Shown here: piece after piece, positions 42,183 to 56,418 of the stretch
How the letters are laid out: every line of letters begins with the position of its first letter
How positions within the stretch are numbered: position 1 is the stretch's first letter
NCBI GenBank assembly: GCA_905250075.1
Contig: CAJNOP010000001.1
Location: 1,505,912-1,569,911 of the forward strand
Reading direction: 5' to 3'
Length of the DNA: 64,000 bases
Source: Rotaria sp. Silwood1
Lineage: Eukaryota > Rotifera > Eurotatoria > Philodinida > Philodinidae
The notes under the pieces: model-generated
Seen by the model: only the letters and a program-made list of their open reading frames with translations
Databases searched by the model: none
What the model was told of the DNA's origin: nothing
Translations under genes and position numbers: made by a program

Positions 42183-43272
42183 ATGTTTACTGATAGTAGC
42201 CTATGGAATACTCGAAGAAAACAACATAATATAGAAGCAACGAGATCAGTTACAAGTATTAGATGTCATCATGAACCATACTTGAATTTATGACTTTTTT
42301 TGTTATGTATAGCACTTATGGATGAAGCACGAATTAATAATTTTCAATATTCTCAACTTACAAGTAACATGCTACGTAAGGATGACATATTATTAAACAA
42401 AATCTATTTATATATTGGCTCGTTTATTCTGAATACGAATTTCGATTAATTGAAAAAAAATATCATATTATATAATTTATATTTTATATTCAATACTAAA
42501 AAACATTTCAATGATGCATTCGTAAATATTAATTAAATATTAATTTATAGGAGGTGCATCATTATCTACGAAAAGCGAAACATCATCAATGCAATCTAAA
42601 CCATTAATAAATAAACGAATAAAGCCAATTCGACCCTTAAAGTAGATATGAATCTATTGATTAATCACAAAAATAAAAGTATCATATTTTTCAGAACATC
42701 ACAACCTACAGGATTACGTACTTATAATGATATTGTTAATTCAGGGGCATATACTCAACCTGATTATCATCCTAGGCCCATAAGTATGACAAATGTATAA
42801 TTGATTTTCTTTTGTTTTTGTACGAAATTTATTTTTATAGAAACTCGTACTGATCAAGAAAAAGATCGTTTAGCACATTTAATGGCATATGGAATTGATC
42901 CAACAAAAATGGTCTATAAAACCAATGAATGTTCAACACCAACTCGTGAAATTGATCGATTTGATGAATGTATGTAATAAAAAACAACTTTATTATTCAG
43001 TAATATAAATCTATTGAAATAAATTAGTGGTGCTTGAAATTGAACAAAGAAAACAATTTCTTGATCAAATGACATTACTTGGTAAACGAAAAGAATATCA
43101 ACAAGTTATTTCAAATGAAATTTCTGATGTTAGTATTATTTATATTCATTAAAATATATTATGAAGTTTTTTTCTTTTTATGTTTTAAATATAGAAAATA
43201 CGTGAAATGGAAGTAATTGATCGACAACGTTCAAAAGATTTAGAAAAACGTCTTAATGAACATCATCAATAA
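42183..43272 (+). CDS. C22orf23-like: UPF0193 / EVG1 (C22orf23) family protein
   Basis: Seven exons join in phase: 42183–42255, 42313–42375, 42551–42641, 42695–42783, 42841–42969, 43028–43128, 43195–43272 (207 residues; human protein about 217). Family-like segments in order: LMDEARINNFQYSQLTSNML, RTYNDIVNSGAY, EIDRFDELVLEIEQRKQFLD, LGKRKEYQQVISNEISDKIR, EMEVIDRQRSKDLEKRL. The C-terminal half is charged and helical, probably coiled coil. The molecular function is not established; in vertebrates it is mainly noted in ciliated tissue, which I recall only loosely. Introns are all 50–180 nt. AATAAA lies 48 nt after the stop. Confidence 0.82.
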
Positions 43273-43319
43273 AGAAACTATGGAAATCAAAATTTATTTT
43301 TATTATATGTATATGATTA

Positions 43320-43325
43320 AATAAA
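43320..43325 (+). terminator. Candidate polyadenylation signal of the EVG1 gene
   Basis: AATAAA lies 48 nt downstream of the stop at 43270–43272, in AT-rich sequence. Assigned on motif and position only. Confidence 0.5.
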
Positions 43326-43756
43326 ATTTTCGTTTGATTCAATTTTTTTTACTGATCAAACAATAGAATTCTTATTAGAGTTGGATTTCATCAATTCATA
43401 TTCAACATTAATAATGCAATATAAATTCATGATCACAACTGAGACTTCTTATATGAATTTTATTTAATTTTTTTTTCTGTTATTTGATAACAGAAAGTTA
43501 TTTGAATTGAATATATATTTCCATTTAAGAATTCTTGACAATTAATTTTTATTCTTCATACTTTATTGAAGATATGAGGAAGATTAACATTGTTTTATTA
43601 TTTATAATTATAGACAAAAGTTTTGCTACATAGTGAAACTATCTACAAATTGCTATAAAACTAATATGAATAACCAGCATCAATTGCTTTTTGATCAAAA
43701 TCAGTATTCATTGCATATTGCTTGATGTTAATCAATAGTTTTAACATATAGACTTA

Positions 43757-44728
43757 TCAGTGTAGTGGTTGTAAGAAATTATTTTTTGTCTTAACATTCA
43801 TTAGGTACAAATTTCACATGTGGAGCTCAGATGAAAGTAGTTCATTGTGACATTATGATAAAGAAATATCGATACAAATATTGGAAACAATCGAACGACT
43901 TAAGTGATTTAACTTAATCTAGTTGACCACATATAACGACCCGAAAACAGAACTAACAAATTGTTTCTTTTGTTGAACAACAAATGTTCATCACAAGTCA
44001 AGACATCGTAGAGCCGCTGAAAAGGAAACGAGTCGTAATCAATGAAAGAACGGCACAAGAATCCTTGAACGAAACGCGAGTGAACATACAATCGATCTCT
44101 GTCCGTTGAAGCTATTGCTAAGTGATAGCTACGGAGAGAACCGCTTCATATGAATTGAAGATTACAAAGCTGTGCATTGGGACGAAGTGATCTTTTCTGA
44201 TAAGATTAGCATTCGTCTGAATTTCATTAAAGCATTGGTCTGGAAGTTGTCAGAACTGTCATGAATCCTATCAAAGTCAATATTTGGGATTACTTCTCAA
44301 GTCAAGACCTCAATCGTATTGTTTGTTTCAGACAAAATTAAATTGTGGAACTAATGCGTAATATTTACAAGTGTATTTTCTTGCCCACAGCTCGAAAAGA
44401 AATCGACTAGAATTCGAGGTGATGGGAACGACAAAATAAAACGATTCCAAAGCATACGTTAAAACTACGGATCAGTTGGAAAATATATGATTAAATTTAC
44501 AAAATTGAGTAGCCGTGAATATCAACCGATCTTAAACCAATCGAAAATGCACGACGACTCCTTAAGATAAAATGAAAAAGAGAAAAGAGCTTAAACGATT
44601 TGCTAATCTTTGGTTTCAGTAATAAAGCATGAATAGAAGTCTTTACTATTGTAGTTGATCATTAAAATTTTACATTTTATGAACAATCAATTAAAAATTA
44701 CCGTTTAAGATTTTCGTTCGCCACTGTA
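43757..44728 (+). mobile_element. Decayed Tc1/mariner-type DNA transposon
   Basis: Translations of the plus strand, broken by many stops and frameshifts, show transposase-like fragments in the right order: HWDEVIFSDK near 44176, then IFGITSQ near 44282, then a degraded version of the SPDLNPIE signature as LKPIENA near 44530. The right end, read on the minus strand, is TACAGTGGCGAACGAAAATC (44709–44728), a typical Tc1-like terminal repeat starting at TA. The left end near 43757–43795 (CAGTGTAGTGGTTG…GTCTTAAC) matches only weakly. The copy is about 970 bp, shorter than an intact element, and cannot encode a functional transposase. Confidence 0.7.
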
Positions 44729-47700
44729 AAAATAAAAATAATTTTTAAAAAGTGAATATGGTATTCTTTTAGATACGATAGTAGAAAAATTCTATTTATA
44801 CTTTCGATTTTTATACAATTCATCATGTTTCCAGGTGCTTATATAAGAAATCAGAGTTGTTTTTTTTTCACAAAAACAATCAAAGAGAACATGAATGAAT
44901 TATATTATTCAAGTGTCATAGAAAGTTTTTGTGTGAATAGCAATCTTGTTTATACCATTGTCATACATACTTTTTATTATTGATGCATATTTTCTTACAA
45001 GAGAAAAAAAAAAAAGAATCGTGTTACATGACAATAGAATCAAATGAAAAGGATCAAGTGTTTTGTTTTTTTTCAGTGACTATAAATATACATAGTATAT
45101 TTGAAACATAAGAATGTCGAAAAAACAACTACGTAGCCTATTCATTCTATGATTAGTTGGTTAACTGTACGAAATATATAGATAACTTACTAAAATATTT
45201 TTAGTTTGTAGATTTCTTCTGACATTTCGTATACAAAATGAAAAAATATTATTAGGTTTATTTGTCAACATAGTTTTTTTATGGTATTTTTCTATGTTGG
45301 GAGGATGCATATATAGTTTGGACGAGAATAAAATTTTTTTATTTATTTACCATCAATCTCGTTTTTGTTGACTAACGAGAAATAGTTTCATCGAAGTTTG
45401 ACAAAATTTTATTATTCATAATTTATTCTTTTGGGTACTATATAAAGAAAAGATAAGTAGTGATTGACTGTTATACTTGAGAAACGTATGAAAACAATAA
45501 GCACAAATGGTGTATAAATACCGAACAGGTGGATATGTTATAAATGATTAAACTTTTTTTTTTTTTTTTACTTTATTTTTTGCTTTGCATTGTACTTAGA
45601 AGTGTTTTTTATTTTGTGTTATGTATGAGGCTTAGATATATTTTTGATATTTATCAGACCAATAGCGTGCCATTAATTATTAGAAGAATTCGACTTGTAT
45701 TCTTTTATTTTCATTATGTTTAATTTAAGACTGTTATCATATGAAGGGTTGGCTATTGAATAATAAAAGCTAATTGTGGATGAGTTTGAATTTGCATGTA
45801 TTTTCACTGACGTATTATTTCTAATGAGATTAAATCTCATATTAGTGGATCAATAACCTGTCATATAAAAGTGAGCTAATATGTATTAACGATAAATATT
45901 CTATATAGATTGAATATAAATGCAAATATTATGATTAAAGAAAGCCTATAGAAAGGTGTGGATTAGGAACGAATAAGAACCATGAGTACTGTTTTCAAGG
46001 TAATTTTTAATAAATATTTTATAGGTGAATATTTGAATATTGTATGTTTTGATTAAATATAAATTATTCTTTAGTTCACATTTTTTTTCAACGTAATCTC
46101 CACAAGGTCATTGGTTTTTATGTTAGCTATCGTTTTAGACAAATAAGATTCAACTTTCATTTATTGATAAGTTAAACTACGATTTGATGGTGCACATAGG
46201 AAAAAAAGGAATATCAATCAATTATTTTATTAAATATTAATTTACAACTGAGTAAAAGTAGTATTCAGATCTGAAAAAATTTTTCGATATATGATTGAGG
46301 GACAAATATGTCCTTGTAACATATACAAATTATAACTATAAGTAATTGTTACATTGATGATAATTGAAATGCTCAGAGAATTAGTACGTGTTTTAATTTT
46401 TTTGCACTTAGACAGAAATGGGCAACTCCACTTCAATTTTGCATACTGATTGTCAGACTTCACTCGGACTCCGATATGAAAAAGCGACAACTTCGAAATT
46501 AACGTTTATGTTAAGTAAATCAACCACTGCTACATTTACATTAGATTAAGTCATATATATTGGTCTCATTCTTGTATTTATTTATGTTATGCTTTTTACT
46601 TTGTATTACTTCCGAGTTTGTTGAGTTAGAGGTATTGTTTAGTCTGAACGATGGATACGAACAAAAAATAAATTTTCTTTCATTTTGAAATACAGTAAAT
46701 ATTCGATGTAGGATATAGCATTGTCATTGTTCATGATACAAACTACGGCTTCAAACTCGATTCAGTTTCATGTGTTTTTATTTATTATTCTTCGTACTAT
46801 TGCTATTATTTTTATATACAATAAATAAGGTATTCAATAATTTACGTATTGTCCTGGTAATAATAAGGTACATTTGATTACTATTTGTATGTTTAACAGT
46901 GATTATTATGTTGTCGACAAATATTTCATACTAGTCATCAAGGTTATTTTTGTCTAGTCTTGTAATAACTCAAAAACAAAATAAGGATTAAATTTATAAC
47001 AAAGCATGTGAATACAAGAAGTCAGACGATTGTTTAAAATTGTCTATTAAACATATTGTTATGTTTCGTGCTTTCAACTTCGTATAGTAGAAACACTACA
47101 ACTTGAATATTTATAATAAAATCTAACTTGAATTTCGAAAAATATCACCTGAAGCAGGAAAAGAATACTTTTCTGATTTAAGATATACAATTAATATTAT
47201 TATTTAAGAAAATCCTAAATTAATATCGAGGTTCAAATGAAATGCATGCTATAAGTCATGAAATTTGATCTGCATAAAATAATGGATATCCATGAATCAT
47301 GGAACGCATTTGACTCTAGGTATCATAATAAGAATTCTAAAAATTGATACTAATGCTGTGTCAAGGGTACAGTGCAAATCTTTGTTGGATGGATTATCAT
47401 CATAGAAGATAGTGTTCAACGGTAAAATGATATGGTTCGTAAAGAATTCGAAAATACATGTTGGCAATGCATACAAATGGCCTATATATTATTTCATTAA
47501 AAAAACTAAAATGTTTATTTTTAAAACTTGCTTTTTAGACAAAAAATTACTCTTGATTGAAGAACTACATTTTTTTCTTCTGTATAGATTCTGTGCTTTA
47601 ATATTCCTTCGTTATAATTCTAAATAAAAAAAACGCAGTAGATCACATAGAATACATTCAGACTTTCACAAACTCTACCGAATCTAAAGAACTACTTTTA

Positions 47701-47948
47701 CGATATTAACAAATAAAAAAACATTCTCATGACTCATTAAATTAAAACTAAACAAATTTTAAGATTTTATTTAAAAATTTCAAATCTTCAAAATCATCTT
47801 TTCTTTCTATGCATTAATTTATTTCATTTTAATAAAAATCGATGACAAAACGAATCGAGAATTTATTGATGAAAGTCAAATCTATTTTTAGTCGATAATT
47901 TTTATTTGAATTGATTCCTTATTCAAAATAAATTTTATATGCGCCAAT
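44729..47948. other. AT-rich intergenic stretch
   Basis: About 3.2 kb without a gene I can support. The small ORFs (46242–46490 minus; 47412–47627 plus) lack family features. A 16-nt T-run is at about 45555–45570. No structured RNA recognised. Confidence 0.45.
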
Positions 47949-48608
47949 TTAACCAAGAAATCGATATTTAACATCATCCCAAAATGTTATAATAAAATTA
48001 ATTGCATCATCAATAGTACGATTTAATTTTTCTTTTGTTTTATCAAATATATTAGATACTTGTTGTTCAAAAACATTCAATGAATCCTCAATATTCGATA
48101 AAGCACGCTTACGACCAATAAATTCCATTAAATCAAATCTATTAAAAATTGAAATAATTGTTTGTTTAATATTATCAATAAATAATTTTTTTAATTCTCC
48201 TAGAAGATGTTCAACTGCATTATATAATGTTTCTCTAATTGTTGGCATATTAAGTGAACTTCTACTATTCGTTTCAAATATCGTTGGAATAGTAGCAAAA
48301 AATTGTGATACTTGATTATTCCATTGTGTTGATATTGAATTTACTTCACCAAACAATTGTGAAACCCATGGTGCTGGTGTAGGTCCATTTGCACGAGTTA
48401 ATTCATATGGTATATTTTGTGAAAGTTTGTCACCAAATTCAAAAACTAATTGAGTTAGTTGTTTTAGTGTATCTTGAAATATTGGATTCAAATAAATATA
48501 TAATAATTGAGAAATCGAATCGACAATCGATGTAGATTTTATCGTTGATACTGATGAAGCAAAAGTTAGAGTGAAAAAAGTCACGAAATAGATAAGAGTT
48601 AATTTCAT
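47949..48608 (-). CDS. Secreted, helical single-exon protein of unknown family
   Basis: Intact 219-residue ORF with an N-terminal signal peptide (MKLTLIYFVTFFTLTFASSV). The mature part is predicted to be mainly amphipathic helix, with Phe/Ile heptad-like spacing: SISQLLYIYLNPIFQDTLKQ, IRETLYNAVEHLLGELKKLF, NVFEQQVSNIFDKTKEKLNR, DDAINFIITFWDDVKYRFLG. There is a Pro-rich joint (GPTPAPW) near residue 75 and no cysteine in the mature chain. A KR pair (GRKRALS, near residue 165) could be a processing site. The amphipathic helices recall lipid-binding apolipoprotein-like or perivitellin-type proteins, but this is only an impression. The frame is open, the codon use is like the neighbours, and there is no intron, so it could also be a recent or lineage-specific gene. 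Confidence 0.6.
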   Translation of the reverse strand: MKLTLIYFVTFFTLTFASSVSTIKSTSIVDSISQLLYIYLNPIFQDTLKQLTQLVFEFGDKLSQNIPYELTRANGPTPAPWVSQLFGEVNSISTQWNNQVSQFFATIPTIFETNSRSSLNMPTIRETLYNAVEHLLGELKKLFIDNIKQTIISIFNRFDLMEFIGRKRALSNIEDSLNVFEQQVSNIFDKTKEKLNRTIDDAINFIITFWDDVKYRFLG

Positions 48609-51300
48609 TTTGGAAATTTTGTCTAGTTTTTCTTGATTGAATTGAATAGAAACAATTATATTTGTGTATTTTCGTTTCTTTTATAGATTTAGAAAAAGAA
48701 GGGTGTGAGAATAATAACAGATGGATTAATTTTGATGTCATAGTGCAAAATTTTCTCATTCAAAAACAAAATGTACTTTAGATTTACTAAAAAAACATAG
48801 ACTGATTAAAATGAAAAGCAAATTCCTCGATTATTTAATATGTGTATAGATACGTTTTGTTTTCGTATACCACGTGGATTTTGCATATATTTTTATCTAT
48901 TATATTTATCTAGTAAGTCATAAATGGATTGTATCATTCTTATTTAAACATAAATCTTTTAATATTGGTTATCTTTGGATATTATAACCAGCAAATAAGA
49001 GTCATATGACTATAATAATTAAAAATGCTAATGTATTGATGATACATATGACTTTGGGTACATTTTTGTTTTAGTCACATCTTCTTCATACTAATTGATG
49101 TGTTTTACACACACCATACTGTGTCAAGATTAGGATGCTGTGATTAAAGTAAAAAATATTGCTGATTTTGTATTGTTATGATAATTCTCGGATATTAGAA
49201 AATCATCATTTTATAAATTTTCGCTTTTTTTTTCTCTTTTTCAGAAAAATAAGACGAATAGTATTTGCTACGTGATAAAATTTAGTTAGAATAACCTTGT
49301 TAGATCAATTTTTTTGGTAAAATATTTGATAATTTTATGAATAACATTCTTTAGTACATAGCTAGTAAACATAATCAATTTTTTTAGTTTCTTCAAGATT
49401 TATCTAACGATTGATCAAAATGTAATTCGACAAAATATCTAATCATTTTTCTTAAGGAGACTACAGAAATATGAAAATATTGGATTAGAATCAAGGTTTT
49501 ATCTTCTTGGTGATTACGGATTCAAAATTTGTATTTGATTGCTAGTTTAGGAGTTGTGAGTTGACCTTTTAGAGACACGAAAATTAAGTTTGGAGGGAGA
49601 AAACCACTTTTTTTTTGTCTTCTAGCCTCTTTTACCGCATACATTATATTATCGATTTCTTTTGCTTAGAATAAAACGCAAGATTGTTCTATTCAAAGTG
49701 ATACAATAATTAAAAGCTTCTGAAATACCCAATATCACTTTGCAAATTTGTTTTCCTTGAAAATCGAGAAGACTCCCTAAATTGACACGATGTTGCTTAC
49801 CAAAATACTTGCCGTTAACAAATGTCTTAGAGCTAATTAATCATTATTGTACTATTTTATCAGCAAATATTTGCTCTTTCATTCGTTGTATTTGAAATAA
49901 TTTTCTTTTGTACTGTGGGTAATTTCAGACACGATAAAGTTCATCCAAGCTTAATTTATGAACCACTAAAATGTCAGTTCATAACTTCTAAACCAAATAT
50001 CCTACAAAAATTTTCAGTGCAGACTACTAAAAAAAGTCTGAAAATCATTATAAAATAGATAGAAATTTAAATATTTATTGATGTTACAATTTTTCAGTCA
50101 ATAAATACTTGTTAACAATTCACCAATATGAATAATATTTAGTATATTTTCAACGAGTTTTAAATTGATTTAAGAAATATTATAAATTTTCTCATTTTTA
50201 TATACAAACGAAAAGATTAATTATTGACATTCGAAATAAAAGAATTTATTGTTAAATGTGAATTGATTTACAACGAAATCAGATATCTCATATTTATTCA
50301 TTCAGATAATTCCATATAATAATTTTCAAATGATTGACTAATTTAGTCAAGTTATGGTAATGATTGAAGATGAGATCTCCGGTTTCGGTTGACACATATT
50401 ATTAATTATTCGTTAGTCAAGTTACAACAATTGACTTGAGGCAAAAAATAAATGTCTCGCTCGTTGAAATGATCGAACCGGAAATGAATGAACTCGTGAT
50501 TCTCGGTCTATTTCCGGATTTATTATATATACTTAACTAGTCATTCTCGGATGTTGAACTATTGTAAATGCATGATGTTCGATTAGAATCAAATTTGAAA
50601 ATATTAATCTAACAATCAAATATGATAAATCAAGGAAAAAAAGTGTTGTTTTCTTCTGTTAATAATTTATAGATTAGATAAAATTCCTCTTGTTTCATTC
50701 GACAGAATAGAACAAATAAGTTTTATAATATGAAGTTTGTTTGTTTCGTATAGAATTTCATACTAAACAAATGAATTGATAACAAAAATTTTTTATGTTG
50801 ATAAATAATTAAAAAAAAAAGGGAAATTCTCAAACATAGACAGTATTTTCATCAAATCCCTAAATAAGTTTTTTCTTTCTCTTTTTTTTTCTATTCATGT
50901 TTAACTTTTTTTTTCTTTGTATTTTCTATATCTTCTTATATGAAATAATTGAAGTGGAAGTTTTATTTATTCAATTATTTAATCTTCTTTAAACGATAAT
51001 TTCCATTCTATCCGATTTGTTAATAACACTCATGTCGCGTTTCTTGTATTGCATCGAAACGACTTTTCTAAAGAAAAAAAAAAAAAGGACACGTCTATAT
51101 TTAATTATCACTTTTCTTCATGAATAATGTCAAATAAATTTCAAGAAAAATAGAGAAGATTAACATCAAAAAATCCAACAGTATATGTATATAAGATATG
51201 TTTATATATAGTGATTATATCTTGCTTGTTGTGTCTTTCTATGTATACAATGAAGAAGAACAAAAAGAAAAAACCAAGAACGACTAATCTATCTGATTTA
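48609..51300. other. AT-rich intergenic stretch upstream of the secreted-protein gene
   Basis: No coding exon supported. Small direct repeats TTAGTCAAGTTA occur at about 50343 and 50413; the latter sits in a hairpin AGTCAAGTTACAACAATTGACT. Otherwise only A/T runs. Confidence 0.4.
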
Positions 51301-53456
51301 TTGATCTGTTGAGAGGGCGGAAAAGCATCATTGCTTTAGTACTACATACGAGGGTAGTACATTGCGTGACCTCGATTCGTGGGTTGTGCGCGATTGAAAA
51401 TGGTTCATTATCGGCATGCATTTTTTTTCTTCTATTTCTTTTTCTTTTTTTTTTCTGACTGCTGTGAGTATGCGTTAGCTAGTTGTTATTGTGTGTGTTG
51501 AATTTAGAGCTATGTTGTATATAGGCGCGCAACGATGCGACGGCTTCATCTGTAATCATGTTGTATGTGCGTGTTGATTCATGTGATTTTCATTTCTTCC
51601 TTCCACTTGTTAGGATATGTTTTGAATGAATGAGTGAATGAATGAATGAATGAAGAAAAAAAATTTTTTTTTTAGGTAAAAATGTAAAAGAGAATAACAA
51701 AAAGAGATTATTATTGTTTTCTTTGTTTTTTTTCTTATGTCTTCAAAAGAAAGAAAATTAAAAAAAGAAAATGATTGTTTTCTTTTCTCGTTTAAAAGAA
51801 AATATATGTGTAGTTTTTATATTTGCATGGCTTGATTGAACTGTGTATTTTTTTCGTATATAAAACTCTCGGAAGGAAGAAGTTGATTTCTTCTATGAAC
51901 CGACAATAGTCATTGAAATAAGAAGCCTTTACTAGCTTTTATTGTGCACTTTTTTCTTTCTGTTGTCATTGTCATGTACGTGATCTATCTGTTTCTTTTG
52001 CTTTTCTATTGCATGTCATCATCATCATTGTCATCATCATCATCATCACATGCCACATATATACACGCCGACAGACTGACTCATTATTTGAGTGAATGTT
52101 AATCATTTTCATCTTGGTCATCGCCACAGGCGGTAGTCATTCGGTCGGTAGGAGTGAAACTATAATACATATATGTCTATGTAGCTTTCATATTCTGTTC
52201 AAATTGTATAGATGTTTAATCGTCATCATCGTTTTCTTCACCTGTTCATCTGTCGTTCATTCAAACTGACGTAAGCGAAGAAAGAGCATATTTTGGCCCG
52301 ATTATCTTTTTTTCTTATTCTCTCTTGGTGGCCCTCATCGTTCTTAACCATACTTCACTTTCTCCTTTCTCTTTCGCACGCCGCATGCAAAACGATAAGA
52401 TCAATCACGAGGACGACGAGTCGTTTTTTTCTCTTTATGTTGTATGTTACTGCTACTACTGTTTACAGTTGCTCTCATCATTAGAGTTACTAATCAAACA
52501 CAGTTGAATGCGCTTTTTATAATCGCTATATAAAGGTGTGTTTGTATATTTAACTCGAGGGCAAATTAGAAAAAATATAGATTGTGATACTATTGATTAA
52601 TAACAGTTAGTCACTATACAACAAGTCCTATTCGATTTGTGTCATTTCGTTAGAAAAGAGACGATGATCAAATATTCTATTAGATGACGAGAAAGAGGGA
52701 GAGACAGGAGGAGAGAGAGAGAGAGACAACAACTCTCTCGGGAATCAGAAAGAGAACAGAAAAGCAGTAACACACAGCAGTAGCAATTAACTTTGCATTT
52801 CCAGTGAGCGCTCTCGTGCGTTCTTTTCTCTTTTACTCGTCGTGAACAGTGTATATGTGTGTTGTTACGAGCTGCACTTCTTGATCAGATTCAATTGTTT
52901 GACAGCGACGAGCAGTTTACTTTGTCTTCTCATTTTTTTTTTTTCTTCTTCTTTTTACTCTCGTGTGCAAAGATCATATTATCTCGCACGCACATACTTG
53001 TAAATAGACACATACAGTAAGACTATAGATTAGCATTGACTGCGGTGCTCGTTTCCGTCGATCATCATCATTCAAACATAGACACATAACATACATTGAA
53101 GATCTTTTTCTGTTTTTCCTTTTCTTTTTCTTCGTCATTTCCTTCATTTTATAATTGTTAAACTTAATGAGTTACCATATTATAACACTTTCCCAAGAGG
53201 AAAAAGTGTAGAAAACAGGATAAAACTTGTAGTATGTTGTCGGTCGTTATTCGTTCAGCCGTCATCATTCGCCTGTTCTCGTTTGATTAATTGCAATGAA
53301 AAGCACATCTTTCTGTTTCTTCTCCTTCCCATCACATATGCACGCATAGCTCATATTTCATCAAATCCTCGTTTATCCACATAAATGGAGTTCTCTCTTT
53401 CTTTCTCTTTCCGTTTCATGTCATAAAAGCGACGACGAACAAACGCTCTATTGCTT

Positions 53457-53499
53457 TCTCTCTCCCTCTCTCTCTCTCTCTCTCCTCTCTCCTCTCTCT
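53457..53499. repeat. (CT)n / GAGA microsatellite
   Basis: Nearly pure CT dinucleotide tract of about 43 nt, interrupted by CC. On the minus strand it is a GAGA array and accounts for the charged R/E ORF at 53351–53671. Confidence 0.85.
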
Positions 53500-56386
53500 G
53501 TTTCTCTTTCTCTTTGTCTCTCTCCGTTTTCTCGTTTGTAGATGTAACATGATAGGGGTGACTGAGAGAAAATAGATGAGAGGAGGACGACAACGATGAC
53601 AAGATATCGTGTGTATAGTAACCGCTAATTAATTGTTGCTGTTGAATTTTTAGTCCACTATTCACTATCACCTGTTTGTCTTGTCTCTCCTTGAGTCAAT
53701 ATTTTCTCTTTCTCTTCATCGATAAAAGGCACTACTACATACTGTTGTACAAACATAACGTAGAAAGAAAAAGACGATTGTGCAATACATCATATACATA
53801 CAATCTTCTTTAATACATTGTCATCATCATCATCATTCGATACGTTAGCATGTATACGCGTGTATATGTATATAGATATATATATATAAATATATATGCA
53901 TATATAGAGCTCTTTCCCCAAGGCTAAAGCGAACGATAACTAATTTCTTTGATATTCGAATCATGTCTCTCGAGAGATACTTGCGCCTTGTGCCTGTCTG
54001 TCAATCGTGTTAAAGGGCATGCACGTAATGACTGTTCGGTGGAAACATATAGAGATTGACTAGTTATGTTCGAGCCAGATGCTGCCTATTGTCTAATTGC
54101 ATATATATATGTGTAAGTTCTCGTCTATCAAAAAAAATTTGTTGTTCAACTAAATTAAATCTTCTCGTCTTTCTTTCAACACGTATGTGTCTATGTCATC
54201 TGTCATCAATGTACGCTTTATAAGAGGTGTCAATTGCCTTTCGAGTGTGAAACGATGCAGTTCTCCCTTGAGTAGACGCGATAGTAGTAACAGCATCATC
54301 ATCTTCTGTCTGTTGACAACATACTATCCGCCTTATTCTAGTCAGCGTATTCGTTGTTCTTTATGTCTTTACCCGGTTGGTTTTGATCTCGATCCTCGCC
54401 CTCTTCCGTCGTCATCGCCTCTCGAGCAATGTGTTTGCTTGTGTATGTGTGTGCGCTCGCGCTCGTTTCCTTCTTTTCGTTGATTCTGTTCTGTCTAACA
54501 GCTATAGCGCGGTGAAGGGTAGTAGTACACGCCACACGTCGTTATAGTCGTTTTTTTTCTTCTCTTCTTTCTCTTTACACGATGTGCAGCATATCCAAAA
54601 CCCCCGGAGTGCTTCTTGTCCCTTGTTTGCGCATGTTTCATATTCAGACTAAAGACTCAAAATCGATTCGTTGTGCATAATTTGATGTTTGAATGAAATA
54701 AGACTATCATATATATATATATATGTATATGCATAATCGATGTCGGACAATGATAATTGTATGAGTGTATGCGCGTGTCTACTTCTATTTTTCTTTTTCT
54801 TTTCTTGTTCCTTTGTTCGACAATAATAATAATAAAAAGTCATTTAAGATTGGACGAATAAATGAGTGTAAGCGCATGACTTGAAGAATAACAGTATGTG
54901 TGCTGTGCCGAGCGGAAGAGTAGTGTTAGTCATTGTTCGATAGAATAAGTGAGTAAAGGAATGAGAGCAGTTTGTTTACAGCGGAAGACTGTCGTAATTA
55001 GTGTGCGAGCGTGTGTGTGTATGTATGCGAGTGTCATCGACATCAAAAGATCAACAACATCGGCATGTATGATGTTTGTTGGTGAGTTCGAGAGAAACCC
55101 CCCTGCGGCATAGTGACTTCTCGTGTTCGTTGTCATGCTGCCACCATCTCTTTCTCTTTTTCTCCCATCAATGTGTGTATAGTCAATATTTAATCAACCA
55201 ATTTATCGTGCCTATGCGAAAATCGCACAACACCAAAAGAATGAAATATCACGGGAGGCGTTAGTACTACAACTACTAAAGCTAATCCATTCAATTGTGT
55301 GATGCAATCGATGACATTAGGTGCCTATATTGTTGTCGTCGCGTATATTTATATATATATACAATACACACACACATATATATATATATATATACACTTA
55401 CAATTTGTCGCACAAGCGGCAACAATCATTATACACCTCATCGATCCAGCCATCCATCAATCGTCTTTTTCAATCTCACCTTGATTTGTATATGCAGGGT
55501 TGTGTTCTCTTCGTTAACATTTATATATATATGTATATGTATATGTATATACTTTTGCACACATTAATAAGCACAAAGCTTAAGATGAGAAGAGCAATAC
55601 ATATTGTTCTCTATAGGCAATAGAAAAGAGGGTAAGATTGAAATTCAATATTTGTTCGATGGTTTAAAATGTCTACTAGCATCGAAGCTGTCACTTTATG
55701 CCTTCTGGCAACAGAGCTTGCTAATCGAGACAGAGAAAAGAAGAGGGTGTTCTTTCTTGCTTGTTCACTCCTCCGTGCTAAGTGAATTCCCCATCGTTCA
55801 TCCGCCGTCTGTCTCCTGTCGTACACACGCACTTGATGTCGATTGTTATTCTAATCATTCGCGTCGTTTGATGATTTTTTTTTCTTTTTCTGTTCTCGTT
55901 CCCCCTTTCCCTTTTGCTTTTCTATTGCCTATGTTATATGTCTACAAGCATTGATTGCAGTAATGAATGAATGAACGAACGAACAGGAGGAGGAGCGGGA
56001 GAGTTCATCGTACATGTATATATTTATATACATATAAATATACGTGTGTGTATGTGTGTGTGTTATCACACGATGAACGAGAGGTCCTAGCGAATCTGTA
56101 ATTGTACACACTCAAGTGTTCGACAAGCGTTAAATACGTGTAGGAGAAAGAAAGACAGCGCAAGGAGCGAGTAGATCTATAAATTATGTTTGTGTTAGAG
56201 GAAAAGAAGAGAGCGAAGAGTGTGTATGTGTGTGCGCGCGTGAAGTGGCTATTCTTTTGCAGTAGTGGCGGCGAGAGAGACAGAGAGAGAGAAGAGAAAG
56301 CAAAGGCAATCATTTGCAGTGTATATGTGTATGCAAGTCAGCATGAAAAGTCCAGCTGCTTTTGTGTGTGTGTGTGTTGAGAGGCG

Positions 56387-56418
<32 letters not shown>
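56387..56418. repeat. (CT)n microsatellite upstream of scribbler copy A
   Basis: About 32 nt of CT repeats, 45 nt before the acceptor of the first coding exon. It may act as an extended polypyrimidine tract or a GAGA-type element. Confidence 0.8.

Noticed and set aside
43909..44091. 60-residue minus-strand ORF
   Set aside because: Lies antisense inside the decayed Tc1/mariner copy.
53351..53671. 106-residue minus-strand ORF with R/E repeats
   Set aside because: The charged repeat is the reading of the (CT)n microsatellite at 53457–53499.
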